From NCBI GenBank assembly GCA_003254925.1, contig QANZ01002974.1, forward strand, positions 115,668-179,667: a DNA stretch of 64,000 nt, in the 5' to 3' direction. Made by a program: the position numbers and the translations under genes. The notes below the pieces were generated by a model that was given only the letters and a program-made list of their open reading frames with translations, did no database searches and was not told where the DNA came from. The DNA is from Chamaecrista fasciculata. Taxonomy: Eukaryota; Streptophyta; Magnoliopsida; Fabales; Fabaceae. Positions 62,746 through 64,000 of the stretch are shown in pieces (position 1 is the stretch's first letter; every line of letters starts with the position of its first letter).

Positions 62746-63838
62746 GTGGGTGAAAGTGAAAGAAAGAAAGAATTAATGGGGGCATTTTCACACATGAGTA
62801 CTATTAAAACCGTGAAATGGTACGAAGAAACACAGCTGTAAGGTTGGTGACCCTTGCTGCATAATGTCAAAAAGGAAAAGGATAGAAATGCCATCCACTA
62901 ATCATTTCTAGTTTGATTATTTTCTATACTTTGTTCTTCAACTCTTTTCTGATTCATGTATGATGCAAAAGGCCCACCTTATTATTCTCCATTCACCTAT
63001 ATATATTATATATATACCTTTTTCTTTACTACTTTTTCATCTATCTATCTTCATCTTTACCGAATATTATCAATCTATACATTTATTCATTCTCATGTAT
63101 TTTTCACACAAAACATAGTTATTTCACATAAAAATAGATATATTTGTATGTATGATTTCCTTCTTACGAGGTATAACATTATTGTCACAACTCAATTTAA
63201 CAAGACATTTCAAATTTAAGGTTATTTTGAGATAATCTGGTGATTCAAATTTTGTTTTATTATTTTAATAAATCATACCAAGATCTTTTTCGATAAAATC
63301 TAGAGAGAGTTTCATGATTTTCTTTCTATGGTTCATTGTTTTATGCATTTTTTTGGGGAAAAGTTGTAAAAATAAACTTTAACTCTTAAGAAGTGAATTA
63401 TCGGAACTAGAATTCTTGTTAAGTGTCATTTTCTAATACTAACGTAAAATTGAACATTAATTTGTTATGAAGTAAATTCTCGTAATTACAATTCATGTAT
63501 TAGAAAACTATTTTTTAACGATAAAAATTTTTATTTTTTATGCTAAAAAGCTGTGCTTTAATAAATTTTATGATTATGATTTATCTCATTTCAATAGTAT
63601 GTTTCCTGATTCTCTGTTTAAAAAACTCAAATGATAATTTTTTTTTGGAATTTACAGCTCGGCTTAGAAAACTTAAATGATGATTTTTTTTTTGGATAAC
63701 ATATTATTAAGGTTCTTTCAATAACTTTAGGAGATAATTCAATAATGTTGTTTTTTAACTTAGGAGACTCTCTCAGGTATTTCTCATCTTATATCATTTA
63801 CCTTAATCGTTACTATTGTAATACTAATTTGAACGTCA
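62746..63838. other. AT-rich intergenic DNA
   Basis: No gene, RNA or element boundary was recognised. AAACTTAAATGATGATTTTT-like phrases recur near 63623 and 63670. Confidence 0.45.
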
Positions 63839-64000
63839 TGACTAGCACTGTCAAAACGGGCTTAGGCCCGCGGGCCGGCCCGGCCCGCCCGCTAAATGGG
63901 CGGGCTTGGGCTTAAAAAATTTGGCCCGTTTAAAAACGGGCCTAAACGGTCCGGCCCGTTTAGCCCGTGGACTAAACGGTCCGGCCCGTTTACATTTTTT
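63839..64000. mobile_element. GC-rich end of a hAT-like element, cut by the window edge
   Basis: Dense GGCCCGCGGGCCGG and GGCCCGTTTA motifs in both orientations begin abruptly after CACTGTCAAAACGGG. They include a repeated CGGTCCGGCCCGTTTA. This matches the GC-rich subterminal region of common plant non-autonomous hAT elements. The other end is beyond the window. Confidence 0.55.

Overview
This window is nuclear DNA of a flowering plant, almost certainly a eudicot. The genes are split by short AT-rich GT–AG introns, the intergenic DNA is strongly AT-rich, and all eight gene models match plant-specific or plant-typical families. The species cannot be named from the sequence alone. Five single N bases occur (2947, 19980, 20785, 37711, 61821), mostly in homopolymers or foldback repeats.

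Layout. (1) 1–6.9 kb is repeat-derived: an LTR-like edge, decayed foldback elements and AT-rich DNA. (2) 6.96–9.70 kb (−) is a SAP30-like histone deacetylase subunit (AFR1/AFR2 type). (3) 9.7–22.5 kb is a transposon-rich gap. It holds a 430-bp Mutator-type MITE, a one-armed relative of the next element, a 2.2-kb Pack-MULE carrying a broken zinc-finger homeodomain gene fragment, two degenerate Ty1/copia elements and a LINE tail. (4) 22.55–25.79 kb (+) is a METTL4-type MT-A70 adenine methyltransferase. (5) 25.8–29.4 kb holds two different tRNA-derived SINEs, an imperfect hairpin and a MITE. (6) 29.47–31.07 kb (+) is a BZR1/BES1 brassinosteroid transcription factor. (7) 32.40–33.97 kb (−) is a Tag-family DNA-3-methyladenine glycosylase. 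(8) 37.95–40.82 kb (+) is an LPEAT1-like lysophospholipid acyltransferase. (9) 41.46–45.92 kb (−) is the auxilin-like J-domain protein JAC1. (10) 46.65–47.70 kb is a 1,044-bp element with perfect 51-bp terminal repeats. (11) 48.38–52.00 kb (−) is a CYP721A-type cytochrome P450 with a foldback element in each of its three introns. (12) 54.47–56.95 kb (−) is an INDETERMINATE DOMAIN zinc-finger factor. (13) 57–64 kb is repeat-rich and has no gene that I can support.

Gene order matters more here than any shared pathway. From memory, SAP30-like–METTL4–BZR1/BES1 corresponds to Arabidopsis AT1G19330–AT1G19350, and SAP30-like–BZR1–glycosylase–JAC1–CYP721A1 to AT1G75060–AT1G75130. This window therefore appears to keep, on one chromosome, gene content that Arabidopsis split between two duplicated segments.

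The most distinctive non-genic signal is a dense set of Mutator-like non-autonomous elements. At least ten have terminal inverted repeats and recognisable 9–10 bp target-site duplications, read directly from the sequence. Several unrelated families carry repeated inward-facing modules related to GGTACCAAA or GGGACCAAA.
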